Notes: a model not told the origin generated them from the letters alone. Counted from the stretch's first letter, positions 1 to 6,872 are shown. The stretch is 6,877 nt of DNA from Caldifarciminota bacterium (GCA_027025255.1 JALVRC010000028.1:1-6877), one strand, 5' to 3'. Numbers and translations: made by a program.

Positions 1-977
1 GTATGGAAGAAAAAGAATTCATTCATCTTTTATATAAACATAAAAAAATTGTAAACTATGTTTTTATAACCTCATATATGACATATTGGTATAAAGGCGT
101 TGAAAAAACATATGAGATAATAAAAAATACTTTAAAAGAGGTACAAATTTTTATAGGAGGTATCTATCCTACTTTAATGTATAAGCATGCAAAAGAAACT
201 TTTAAAGAAGCCCATGTAATTAAAGGAGACTTTTTTTCTTCAAAAACTGCGAATGATTTTAATCTACAGGTTTCGTTTGAAGAAATGCCTGACTATAGCT
301 TTTATAAAAAAAGGGATTATGTAGTTTTTAATACTTCCTCGGGATGTCCTTTAAGATGTAATTACTGTGTTGTCTATAAAATTAAACCTGAGTACACAAC
401 ATTTTCCTATAAATCTCTAAAGAATTTTTTTAATTCTCAAAAGGATAAAGGCATTAAGAATTTTGTCTTTTATGATGATGCTTTACTTTTAAATGATAAT
501 TTCTATAAATTACTTGAATATGCTAAATATATCAGTAAAGAAAATGCAAAATTATTATATAAGGCAAATGTTAAAAGATTGTATTTAGGTCTGGAATCAA
601 CAAATAAAAAAACAATGTTAGAATCTGGCAACAAAATTGATACAAGCGATTTTTTAAAAGCTGTGCAAAATCTTATTAAAGCAGGTTATTCTTCCAAACA
701 AATCCATAGTTATATTCTAATGGGCTATCCTGGAGAGGATGAACAGGATATAAAAGAAAGCATAAAATTCGCTTCCCGAGCAGGGACTACTCCACATTTA
801 AGTGAATTTTCGCCTATTACTGGTTCTAAAATTATTAAGAATTTAGAATTACCCTTTGAAAAAGAACCTCTCTACCAAAATAACACTTTCTGGGTTAATT
901 ACTATTTAGGCAGTGAATCAGTAAAAAATATAAAAAATTTCGCACTTCAATTAAGGAGGAAAAATGGAATTATTTGA
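1..977 (+). CDS. B12-binding-type radical SAM protein, 5' end outside the window
   Basis: The enzyme should use a [4Fe-4S] cluster and S-adenosylmethionine for radical chemistry. Counting from the ATG at 3, the cluster motif CxxxCxxC is at Cys115, Cys119 and Cys122 (GCPLRCNYC), followed by FYDDAL (156-161), YLGLES (194-199) and MGYPGE (240-245). Residues 15-75 (FITSYMTYWY, IGGIYPTL, VIKGD) match the second half of the cobalamin-binding Rossmann domain usual in this family. The DxHxxG half would lie upstream, and no ribosome site precedes the ATG, so the gene is very probably cut by the window edge. Around residues 172-180 the sequence runs straight from LLEYAKY to ISKENAKLLY. Relatives as I recall them have about 17 more residues there, including an FHTPNGLH-like third barrel strand. 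The gene overlaps the next by 14 bases. The substrate is unknown; modification of a lipid made by the neighbouring enzymes is a guess from context. The family is clear, the function is not. Confidence 0.85.
   Translation, partial: MEEKEFIHLLYKHKKIVNYVFITSYMTYWYKGVEKTYEIIKNTLKEVQIFIGGIYPTLMYKHAKETFKEAHVIKGDFFSSKTANDFNLQVSFEEMPDYSFYKKRDYVVFNTSSGCPLRCNYCVVYKIKPEYTTFSYKSLKNFFNSQKDKGIKNFVFYDDALLLNDNFYKLLEYAKYISKENAKLLYKANVKRLYLGLESTNKKTMLESGNKIDTSDFLKAVQNLIKAGYSSKQIHSYILMGYPGEDEQDIKESIKFASRAGTTPHLSEFSPITGSKIIKNLELPFEKEPLYQNNTFWVNYYLGSESVKNIKNFALQLRRKNGII
953..959 (+). promoter_or_regulatory. Ribosome binding site of the alpha-oxoamine synthase gene
   Basis: AAGGAGG lies four bases before the ATG at 964, inside the end of the radical SAM gene. 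The core AAGGAG sits five bases from the start codon. The same spacing recurs before the starts at 3257 and 6831, which helps to judge the unusual start at 3257. Confidence 0.85.
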
Positions 978-2148
978 AAAATGCAATAAATTCTTACCCA
1001 AAGTTATGGAAGTAAAAAACAAAGGTATATATCCATACTTTATACCAATTGATTCGCAACCTGATCATGATGTATATATAGATGGGAAAAAACTGATTAT
1101 GCTTGGCTCTAATAATTATTTAGGATTAACTACTCACGAAAAGGTAAAAAAAGCAGCTGAAGACGCTATAAGAAAATATGGAACAAGTTGTACTGGTTCA
1201 AGATTCCTTAATGGGACACTTGATATCCATATAAATCTTGAAAAAGCATTGGCTACTTTTTTTAAAAAGGACGAAGCAATTGTTTTTTCAACAGGATATC
1301 AAGCAAATCTTGGTGTAATATCTTCACTTGTTCAAAAAGGTGATTTTGTAATAACGGATAAATTGGATCATGCATCTATAATAGATGGATGTATGTTAAG
1401 TATGGGACAGATGAAAAGATTTAAACACAACAATATTGAAAGTCTTGAATTAGTCCTAAAAGAAATAGATAAAGATGCCGGGAAATTAGTAGTCATAGAC
1501 GGTATTTTTAGTATGGAAGGGGATATAGCCAAACTTGACAAGATAGTAGAAACAGCCCATAAATATAATGCAAGGGTGATGGTAGATGATGCACATAGCG
1601 TAGGCGTACTGGGAGAGACTGGAGCAGGGACAGCAGAACACTTCAATCTTACAGAAAAAGTGGACCTAATTATGGGAACATTTAGTAAATCTTTTGCTTC
1701 ACTTGGAGGTTTTGTTGTAGGTGACAGCTATGTAATTGAATATATTAGACATAATGCAAGATCTTTGATTTTTTCAGCCAGTATGTCTCCTCCTTCTGTT
1801 GCTGCAGCACATGCGTCTTTAAATATAATCAAGTCTGAACCAGAAAGAAGAAAGAAGCTATGGGAAAATGCTTTATATATGCTGAACGAACTCAAATCTG
1901 CAGGTTTTGATACAGGATTGAGTGAAACACCTATAATCCCTATATATGTAAGGGATGATATAAAGACGTTTATTTTCTGGAAAAAACTAATGAAAGAAGG
2001 TATATTTGTCAATCCTGTTCTACCTCCAGCTGTCCCTCCCAATGGTTCTCTTTTACGAACCAGTTATATGGCAACCCATGAAAGAGATGAATTGGAAAAA
2101 GCATTTAAAGTGATAAAAAATGTTGGAAAGGAGTTAAAGATAATATGA
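964..2148 (+). CDS. Serine palmitoyltransferase-like alpha-oxoamine synthase (PLP-dependent)
   Basis: This cytoplasmic fold-type I PLP enzyme (394 aa, full family length) condenses an amino acid with an acyl thioester and releases CO2. Visible family signatures are SNNYLGL (49-55), GSRFLNGT (78-85), DHAS with His136 that stacks on PLP, DGIFSMEGD (179-187), VDDAH with Asp208 and His211, and GTFSKS with the Schiff-base Lys242. The N-terminal GIYPYF, then RHNARSLIFSAS (262-273), ETPIIPIYVRD (321-331), the PPAVPP segment (354-359) and LLRTSYMATH (363-372) resemble Bacteroidota serine palmitoyltransferases, and the related cysteate acyltransferases of sulfonolipid synthesis, more than BioF (biotin) or Kbl (threonine breakdown). 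The next gene, a GNAT acyltransferase overlapping by four bases (ATGA), fits sphingoid-base chemistry, and no biotin genes are near. Which amino acid is used (serine, cysteate, glycine, alanine) cannot be read from sequence alone. The start is supported by a strong ribosome site. Confidence 0.9.
   Translation: MELFEKCNKFLPKVMEVKNKGIYPYFIPIDSQPDHDVYIDGKKLIMLGSNNYLGLTTHEKVKKAAEDAIRKYGTSCTGSRFLNGTLDIHINLEKALATFFKKDEAIVFSTGYQANLGVISSLVQKGDFVITDKLDHASIIDGCMLSMGQMKRFKHNNIESLELVLKEIDKDAGKLVVIDGIFSMEGDIAKLDKIVETAHKYNARVMVDDAHSVGVLGETGAGTAEHFNLTEKVDLIMGTFSKSFASLGGFVVGDSYVIEYIRHNARSLIFSASMSPPSVAAAHASLNIIKSEPERRKKLWENALYMLNELKSAGFDTGLSETPIIPIYVRDDIKTFIFWKKLMKEGIFVNPVLPPAVPPNGSLLRTSYMATHERDELEKAFKVIKNVGKELKII
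2128..2133 (+). promoter_or_regulatory. Probable ribosome binding site of the GNAT gene
   Basis: AAGGAG lies within the end of the synthase gene, 11 bases before the ATG at 2145. That spacing is longer than at the other starts in the window. The ATGA overlap suggests that ribosomes finishing the synthase also restart here. Confidence 0.5.
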
Positions 2149-3260
2149 TAAAAATTGTTGAACTTAATAATAACAAAAAAGACGTAAAGTTTTTTATACA
2201 AGTTGCATGGCCTATATATAAAAATATAAGCCAATGGGTACCTCCTTTAATGTCTGATTTAATAAAAAGATTAACAAATCAAAATCCGTTCTGGGATCAT
2301 GCCAAAAGAAAACTGTTTGTAGCTTTAAAAGATGACAAACCTGTTGGACGAATAGCTGCTATTGTTGATGAAAACCATGTTAAGTTTCATAATGAGAAAG
2401 TCGGATTCTTTGGATTCTACGAAGCTTATAATGATCAAGAGGTTGCAGAGAAACTTTTAAAAACTGCAGAAAAAACACTTAAAGATTGGGGTATGGTTAA
2501 GATTAGAGGGCCGCTAAATCCATCTCAAAATGATGATTGTGGTTTTCTTTTGGAAGGCTACGAAACTCCACCTGTTATAATGATGCCATATAATCCTCCG
2601 TATTATCACAATCAAATGGAAGAAAATAATCTAAGAAAAATTAAAGATTTATACGCTTACTACCTTTCAACTGATAAACCTTTTCCTGAAAAACTTGAAC
2701 GAATTGTACAAAAATTAAAGAAGAAAAAGAATATTTTTGTTAGACCCGTAAATATGAAAAACCTGGCTAAAGATGTAGCTTTAATAAAAGAGGTATACAA
2801 TTCTGCCTGGGAAAAGAACTGGGGATTTGTTCCTATGACTGATAAAGAATTTGATATGTTAGTTGACGATTTAAAACAAATTGTAATTCCAAGATTTGCT
2901 CTTTTAGCCTTTATAGATAACAAATTAGCTGGAGTTAGTGTTACAATCCCTGACTATAATCAGGTACTAATTCATTTAAATGGTAGACTAACACCTTTAG
3001 GACTTTTAAAATTTCTATACTATAAAAGAAAAATTAACCAAGCAAGGCTATTAATCTTAGGGGTATTAAAAGAATATAGACATCTTGGAGTAGACGGACT
3101 TATGTACTATGAAACCTTTAAATATGCAAAAGAAATTGGGATAAAAGGAGGAGAAATATCCTGGATACTTGAAGACAACTACGATATTATACGGCCTATT
3201 GAAATGTTTGGTGCTGAACTGTACAAAAAATATAGATTGTATGAGAAGGAGATAACCTGA
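2145..3260 (+). CDS. YghO-like GNAT-superfamily N-acyltransferase, candidate bacterial ceramide synthase
   Basis: The 371-residue protein belongs to a distinct two-part GNAT family (E. coli YghO type). The N-terminal half carries WVPPLMSDL (31-39), NPFWDHA (47-53), KPVGRIAAI (65-73), GFFGFYEA (87-94), GPLNPSQNDDCG (122-133) and MMPYNPPYY (146-154). The C-terminal half has the GNAT-like LGVLKEYRHLGVDGLMYYE (305-323) and WILEDNY (340-346). GNAT enzymes move an acyl group from CoA or ACP to an amine. In Caulobacter a GNAT-family protein does the N-acylation of ceramide synthesis. The serine-palmitoyltransferase-like gene directly upstream, overlapping by four bases, makes the same role plausible here, but substrate and chain length are inferred only. 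Its TGA stop overlaps the CTG at which the next gene seems to begin. Family assignment is firm; ceramide synthase function is moderate. Confidence 0.82.
   Translation: MIKIVELNNNKKDVKFFIQVAWPIYKNISQWVPPLMSDLIKRLTNQNPFWDHAKRKLFVALKDDKPVGRIAAIVDENHVKFHNEKVGFFGFYEAYNDQEVAEKLLKTAEKTLKDWGMVKIRGPLNPSQNDDCGFLLEGYETPPVIMMPYNPPYYHNQMEENNLRKIKDLYAYYLSTDKPFPEKLERIVQKLKKKKNIFVRPVNMKNLAKDVALIKEVYNSAWEKNWGFVPMTDKEFDMLVDDLKQIVIPRFALLAFIDNKLAGVSVTIPDYNQVLIHLNGRLTPLGLLKFLYYKRKINQARLLILGVLKEYRHLGVDGLMYYETFKYAKEIGIKGGEISWILEDNYDIIRPIEMFGAELYKKYRLYEKEIT
3246..3251 (+). promoter_or_regulatory. Ribosome binding site that marks a CTG start
   Basis: AAGGAG lies five bases before CTG 3257. The core-to-start distance equals that of the sites before 964 and 6831. 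No ATG, GTG or TTG in any frame follows at suitable distance, and the reading frame it serves is open from 3245. This site therefore decides the start of the downstream membrane protein. Confidence 0.75.
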
Positions 3261-4606
3261 AAAAAACAGGTTTATTTTTAATATTAGGGTTATTTTTATT
3301 TGTAGGTGCTTTATTTTTTTTCTATAGCAAAACAACATTTGTATACATAGCCATTAGTATATTCGCCTTTTTATCCTTAATTGTATTCTACTATAAACCA
3401 CAATGGTTCTGGTATTTATTCTTTGGCACCTTACCATTTCAATATCTAATATATATATATACAGGGAAAAGCGGGATTATTATGTTTTCTATTCCTCTCG
3501 TTATTTTAACGATTCCATTCCTTATTTACAAATGGAATAGTGCTTCTTTTGAGTTAACACCTCTGGGAGCATCAATATTTTTATTTACAATAGCTACAAT
3601 TCTTTCACTTTCCTTCCTGATTCACCCATATGGAGATGAAAAATCATACATAGGAACTTTTAAGTTTCTATCAAACGCAATTTCATATATAATTTTTATA
3701 AAACTCTTCTCATCAATGAAAAAAATTAAACAACTCTGGTGGATAATGTTTATAGGATTTGCATTAGAAGCCATTGTTTCTATACAATTCAGGTTTTCTT
3801 TTAAAGAAGCTGTCAGAACGTATGGTACTGTTGGAGATCCAAATGTTTTAGCCCTTTTTTTCCTACCGCCTTTTTTTCTACTTCTTTCTTTACTTTTCGT
3901 TCAAGATAAATTAAGAAACAATCTTATATACTTGCTATTGTTAGCCCTGTTCGGTACAACCATAATGTATTCTTTTTCAAGAGGACAACTTGTTGCACTT
4001 TTTCTTACAGGAGGAATTTTTTTTATAAGAAAAAAGAAATTCATGTTATTTTTTGTCTTTTTACTGATTAGTGGATTAGCATTTTATTTATCTCTCCCTG
4101 AGTGGATTAGAGCAAATTTTTCTCTTTATACATTGATATTCAAAGCTCGTCCGTCTTCAACACTACATAGAATGTATTTTGCTAAATCAGCTTTAAGGGT
4201 TTTTTTGGATTTTCCCCTGTTCGGAGTTGGTTCAGATACATATAGATGGGTTTTTATACATTATAATACCTTAGATGCAGCTACATGGAGTTATGTAGCA
4301 CACAATACATTTCTTGAAATTCTTGCAGGTAACGGCATTATCGGATTTATTCCCTTTATTTTAATGTTTTTCTTTTCCTTAAGAAATTTTGAAAAAGCAA
4401 AAACAAATTTTTTAAAGCTTAAAAGGTTTAAAGATGCAGCATACGCTGAAGGGATGTTTTACGGCTTATTGGCTTTTTCACTGGGGATGTTAACCCTATC
4501 TGTACAACATAAAATAGTATTCTGGTTATTAATTGCTCTTTCAACAGTACTATACAGACTATCTAAGGTAGAATCCCAACCCAATAGAGAAATTAAAGCC
4601 ACCTAA
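3257..4606 (+). CDS. O-antigen ligase / polymerase-type membrane protein (Wzy_C-like), CTG start
   Basis: This polytopic inner-membrane protein resembles WaaL/Wzy enzymes, which join or polymerise lipid-linked glycans on the periplasmic face. From CTG 3257 it has 449 residues and about 13 to 14 hydrophobic segments. Family landmarks are RTYGTVGDPNVLA (187-199), SRGQLVALFL (241-250), a long loop at about 281-358, FPLFGVGSDTY (319-329) and the AHNTFLEILAGNGIIGF stretch (348-364), with His349 in the usual conserved place. The first ATG (3482) would give 374 residues and drop two or three hydrophobic segments. Between the in-frame stop at 3242 and that ATG the frame is open, and its only NTG codon is CTG 3257, placed ideally behind AAGGAG and overlapping the previous TGA as CTGA. 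The restored N-terminus (KKTGLFLILGLFLF) looks like a normal first membrane helix. The 3' end overlaps the convergent gene by 48 bases. Ligase and polymerase cannot be told apart, and the glycan is unknown. Confidence 0.85.
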   Translation: MKKTGLFLILGLFLFVGALFFFYSKTTFVYIAISIFAFLSLIVFYYKPQWFWYLFFGTLPFQYLIYIYTGKSGIIMFSIPLVILTIPFLIYKWNSASFELTPLGASIFLFTIATILSLSFLIHPYGDEKSYIGTFKFLSNAISYIIFIKLFSSMKKIKQLWWIMFIGFALEAIVSIQFRFSFKEAVRTYGTVGDPNVLALFFLPPFFLLLSLLFVQDKLRNNLIYLLLLALFGTTIMYSFSRGQLVALFLTGGIFFIRKKKFMLFFVFLLISGLAFYLSLPEWIRANFSLYTLIFKARPSSTLHRMYFAKSALRVFLDFPLFGVGSDTYRWVFIHYNTLDAATWSYVAHNTFLEILAGNGIIGFIPFILMFFFSLRNFEKAKTNFLKLKRFKDAAYAEGMFYGLLAFSLGMLTLSVQHKIVFWLLIALSTVLYRLSKVESQPNREIKAT

Positions 4607-5734
4607 TTCAAGTTTTTCAATTGAAGCATCGTAAGGTACTTCTACAATAGAAGAATCAGATGGATTAGTATAATACCATTTATTGGTTTGTCTTATAAAT
4701 TTATAACCTGCTTTAAAATCCAATCGTAAAAATTTTAAATAAAATGAATTTTTTAAAAACAAACCAGCATTAAGCAATAAAGTACTTGCAAGATAATCTT
4801 CTCCATTGTAAATAAATTTCTGGGACATCATATATAAATTACTGGAAAAATCAATAGATGACGAAAAATAGTCTGGAATAAAAAAATAATTATAACCTAA
4901 TGAAAGTTCTGGTAATAAAGTAGTAATCCCTTTAGTATAAGTAAATGAGAAACTTGCCCCAGCATATAAATATCTTCCCAGAGTGAAAGAAACACCTCCT
5001 AAATGTACTTTATCGTATGTGTACAGCAACTGCAGTGAGATATATATCGGCTTTCTATGCCTTTCAATAATCCACTGTAAAGGACGAATTCTATAATAGC
5101 CTTCAATTATTCGTGCATAACTTGTTGAATCTTCTACTCTATTAACCTTAATAAAACCTATAGTCTTTCCTTTTTGTACAACTTTAAAAACATGTCCCTT
5201 CTTAACGCCCTGTACAAGACCAAGATTGATAAGTACCTGTTTTTTATTACGTTCTAAAACAACTCCCTTAAGAGGAAACGTTTCATAGAAGAAATCTTCC
5301 AGCTCACCATATAAATTTTCCAAAGCCTTTTCTTCAGCTTCGCTCCTTTTTTCAATATTTTTATCTGTACTCTCTCCTCTTAATAATTTATAAATCTCTT
5401 TTTTTCCTTTTCTAAAAATATCCACTTCGTAATCAACTGTAGCATGAGCAAATTGTTGTAAATCACCTGCAGTATCATTATAATATTCGTATTCTGAGTT
5501 AATAGAAACAAGCTTTCCATATAGAATATTTCTAACGTTATAACTATTATATATAGATTCAAGGTTCTCTTTTAAACCATGAAAAGAACTATCATTAGCC
5601 TCTACTTGTTCAAATCTGTTCATTTTTTTTAGTATGCTTTTTATCTCAGTAGCAATCTGACGCTCATATATATTTCCGTCATTAAATATAAACAATATTC
5701 TCGTTGCACTTACAATAAAAAAAATTAAATTCAT
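4559..5734 (-). CDS. Predicted outer-membrane beta-barrel protein with periplasmic CsgG/FlgT-like N-terminal domains
   Basis: I do not recognise a named family for the whole 391-residue protein. Residues 1-10 (MNLIFFIVSA) are hydrophobic and signal-like but short. Residues 12-155 alternate strands and helices (ILFIFND, NILYGKLVSI, ATVDYEVDIF, then a charged helix at 125-150), in the manner of TolB/CsgG/FlgT-type periplasmic domains. Residues 156-212 (GVVLERNKKQVLINLGL, QGVKKGHVFKVV, YARIIEGYY) look like the small beta domain seen at the FlgT C-terminus. From about 228 to the end come some eight amphipathic strands with aromatic ends. The C-terminus SIGLGFYL (383-390) fits the outer-membrane beta-signal, but one extra Arg391 follows. 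It overlaps the upstream ODP gene by four bases (ATGA). No good ribosome site precedes its ATG, so it is probably translated by coupling. The outer-membrane location is a moderate inference; the function is unknown. Confidence 0.65.
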   Translation of the reverse strand: MNLIFFIVSATRILFIFNDGNIYERQIATEIKSILKKMNRFEQVEANDSSFHGLKENLESIYNSYNVRNILYGKLVSINSEYEYYNDTAGDLQQFAHATVDYEVDIFRKGKKEIYKLLRGESTDKNIEKRSEAEEKALENLYGELEDFFYETFPLKGVVLERNKKQVLINLGLVQGVKKGHVFKVVQKGKTIGFIKVNRVEDSTSYARIIEGYYRIRPLQWIIERHRKPIYISLQLLYTYDKVHLGGVSFTLGRYLYAGASFSFTYTKGITTLLPELSLGYNYFFIPDYFSSSIDFSSNLYMMSQKFIYNGEDYLASTLLLNAGLFLKNSFYLKFLRLDFKAGYKFIRQTNKWYYTNPSDSSIVEVPYDASIEKLELGGFNFSIGLGFYLR

Positions 5735-6831
5735 TCTAAAACGTCTGTTTCAGGTAAAATAAACTTATCTTTTAATAGCTGTTCGGGGATAGGCAAATTA
5801 TAATAATCCAAAAGATTGACCAAAATCGCTGTATAAATGTTTTTGTCTTTTTCTTCAGCAATTGTATCTATAGCCTCGAAAAATATATATATTGCTTCTT
5901 TGGAACTAACCTTTACATCTATTACACTATCTTTAATAATAGAGATTGCTGTGGTAAAATTCTTTTCATTTTTTATAGTATCGAGAAATTTTTTTGCATC
6001 AATGTTGTTTGTTTGTTTTAATTTGTCAATAAATTTCTTAAGAACAGTTATTAACAATTCAATCTCAGTATCCTTTTTGGTCATTATTTCTATGCCTACG
6101 GACAAATTATATAACTTTTGTATAAAATCTCCTACAAGCTCTCCTTTTATTACATCTCCATGTTGAGGAGCAATCATCTTTGGCATAGGTTCTAAGGAGC
6201 TAATTTTATCTAACGCCACCTGTAACGCATGTTTTGAAGGCATGTAAATTTGATGAAAAATTGATATACCTTCCCAGGATTCTTCATTTGCATAAACAGT
6301 ATCTTTTGAAGTCTTTTTTGTATTCAATCCGCCAAAAAGATCACCTGAAAATATTATTTTTGTTTCAAGATCGTACATTGCTATTGCACCCCTGGCATGA
6401 CAATAGGGAATTTGTATAATCTTAAATCTATGTCCTGTTGGTTTAATGGTTAATTCATCTGATTTAAAATTCTCTATTGCCTGTTGTCTGACATCAGGAA
6501 TATCAAGCATTTTAATAAATCTCAATGTATCTACAGAAGCCATCACAAAAGATTTTGGAGAAGCTGTAAGAAAGGCTCTCACATTAAAAGTGACATCAGG
6601 ATCCTGATGCGTGACAAATATTATATTAATATTCTCTATCCCTCCAATTAAGTCAGTTAAAATCTCGACCAATGGCTCAAAATCAAGTCTTGTACCCGGA
6701 TCCATTATCATGTTTATACTCTTACCATCTTTTTTAAAACTCTTTAAATATATATTTCTATGAAAATCTTTTTCCTGACTCCTAATGATGAAGAAATTCT
6801 CCCCGATTTCCTTCACTGTATGCAACTTCAT
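5731..6831 (-). CDS. ODP-type diiron metallo-beta-lactamase-fold protein
   Basis: This is probably a cytoplasmic protein of the family related to the lactamase domain of flavodiiron proteins; a Treponema ODP member is reported to sense oxygen and iron for chemotaxis. Counting from ATG 6831 (366 aa), the metal ligands expected of a diiron site are present: THQDPD with His75, Asp77 and Asp79, then His145 (YCHARG), Asp164 (SGDLFGG) and His224 (PQHGD). No flavodoxin domain follows. Residues from about 240 to the end form a mostly helical tail of unknown role. A TTG at 6834 lies just upstream, but AGGAGG at 6836-6841 is only one base from it and four from the ATG, so ATG 6831 is preferred. It overlaps the barrel-protein gene by four bases. 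Oxygen binding, an oxygen-reducing role and a hydrolase role are all open. Confidence 0.82.
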   Translation of the reverse strand: MKLHTVKEIGENFFIIRSQEKDFHRNIYLKSFKKDGKSINMIMDPGTRLDFEPLVEILTDLIGGIENINIIFVTHQDPDVTFNVRAFLTASPKSFVMASVDTLRFIKMLDIPDVRQQAIENFKSDELTIKPTGHRFKIIQIPYCHARGAIAMYDLETKIIFSGDLFGGLNTKKTSKDTVYANEESWEGISIFHQIYMPSKHALQVALDKISSLEPMPKMIAPQHGDVIKGELVGDFIQKLYNLSVGIEIMTKKDTEIELLITVLKKFIDKLKQTNNIDAKKFLDTIKNEKNFTTAISIIKDSVIDVKVSSKEAIYIFFEAIDTIAEEKDKNIYTAILVNLLDYYNLPIPEQLLKDKFILPETDVLE

Positions 6832-6835
6832 CAAA

Positions 6836-6841
6836 CCTCCT
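6836..6841 (-). promoter_or_regulatory. Ribosome binding site deciding the ODP gene start
   Basis: On the minus strand AGGAGG precedes ATG 6831 by four bases, and the fuller AAGGAG core (6842-6837) by five. It leaves only one base before the TTG at 6834, so it supports the ATG as the start. Confidence 0.8.
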
Positions 6842-6866
6842 TTTTAAATTTTAAATTCAAACTCAT

Positions 6867-6872
6867 ATTATA
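6867..6872 (-). promoter_or_regulatory. Possible -10 box of the leftward operon
   Basis: TATAAT on the minus strand would place transcription start near 6860 and give a leader of about 30 bases before the ODP gene. The matching -35 region would lie outside the window, and the surroundings are very AT-rich, so a chance match is quite possible. Confidence 0.3.

Noticed and set aside
1368..1646. 92-codon open frame on the minus strand
   Set aside because: It lies wholly inside the well-conserved synthase gene, and its translation is low-complexity and Ser/Ile/Leu-rich, as expected of an antisense shadow.
964..2148. Assignment as BioF (biotin synthesis) or Kbl (threonine breakdown)
   Set aside because: The GIYPYF start, the RHNAR and PPAVPP segments and the GNAT neighbour fit serine-palmitoyltransferase-like enzymes better, and no biotin or threonine dehydrogenase gene is near.
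3260..3266. Run of seven A as a -1 frameshift site that would fuse the GNAT and ligase proteins
   Set aside because: The run lies after the GNAT stop codon, so a ribosome would terminate before reaching it. A ribosome site plus CTG start explains the junction better.
3066..3338. 90-codon minus-strand open frame crossing a gene junction
   Set aside because: It is antisense to the GNAT 3' end and the ligase 5' end, and both plus-strand frames show family motifs or membrane helices.
3449..3461. Alternating AT run of 13 bases as a repeat or regulatory element
   Set aside because: It encodes Ile-Tyr-Ile-Tyr in an open membrane-protein frame and is not unusual at this base composition.
4607..4625. 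TTCAA...TTGAA inverted repeat and the palindrome TTCAATTGAA as a terminator
   Set aside because: The stem is only five AT-rich pairs without a following T run, and it lies within the coding part of the convergent gene.
5837..6166. 109-codon plus-strand open frame, apparently hydrophobic
   Set aside because: It is antisense to the Lys/Glu/Ile-rich tail of the ODP gene, which produces Phe/Ser-rich shadow peptides. No ribosome site is present.
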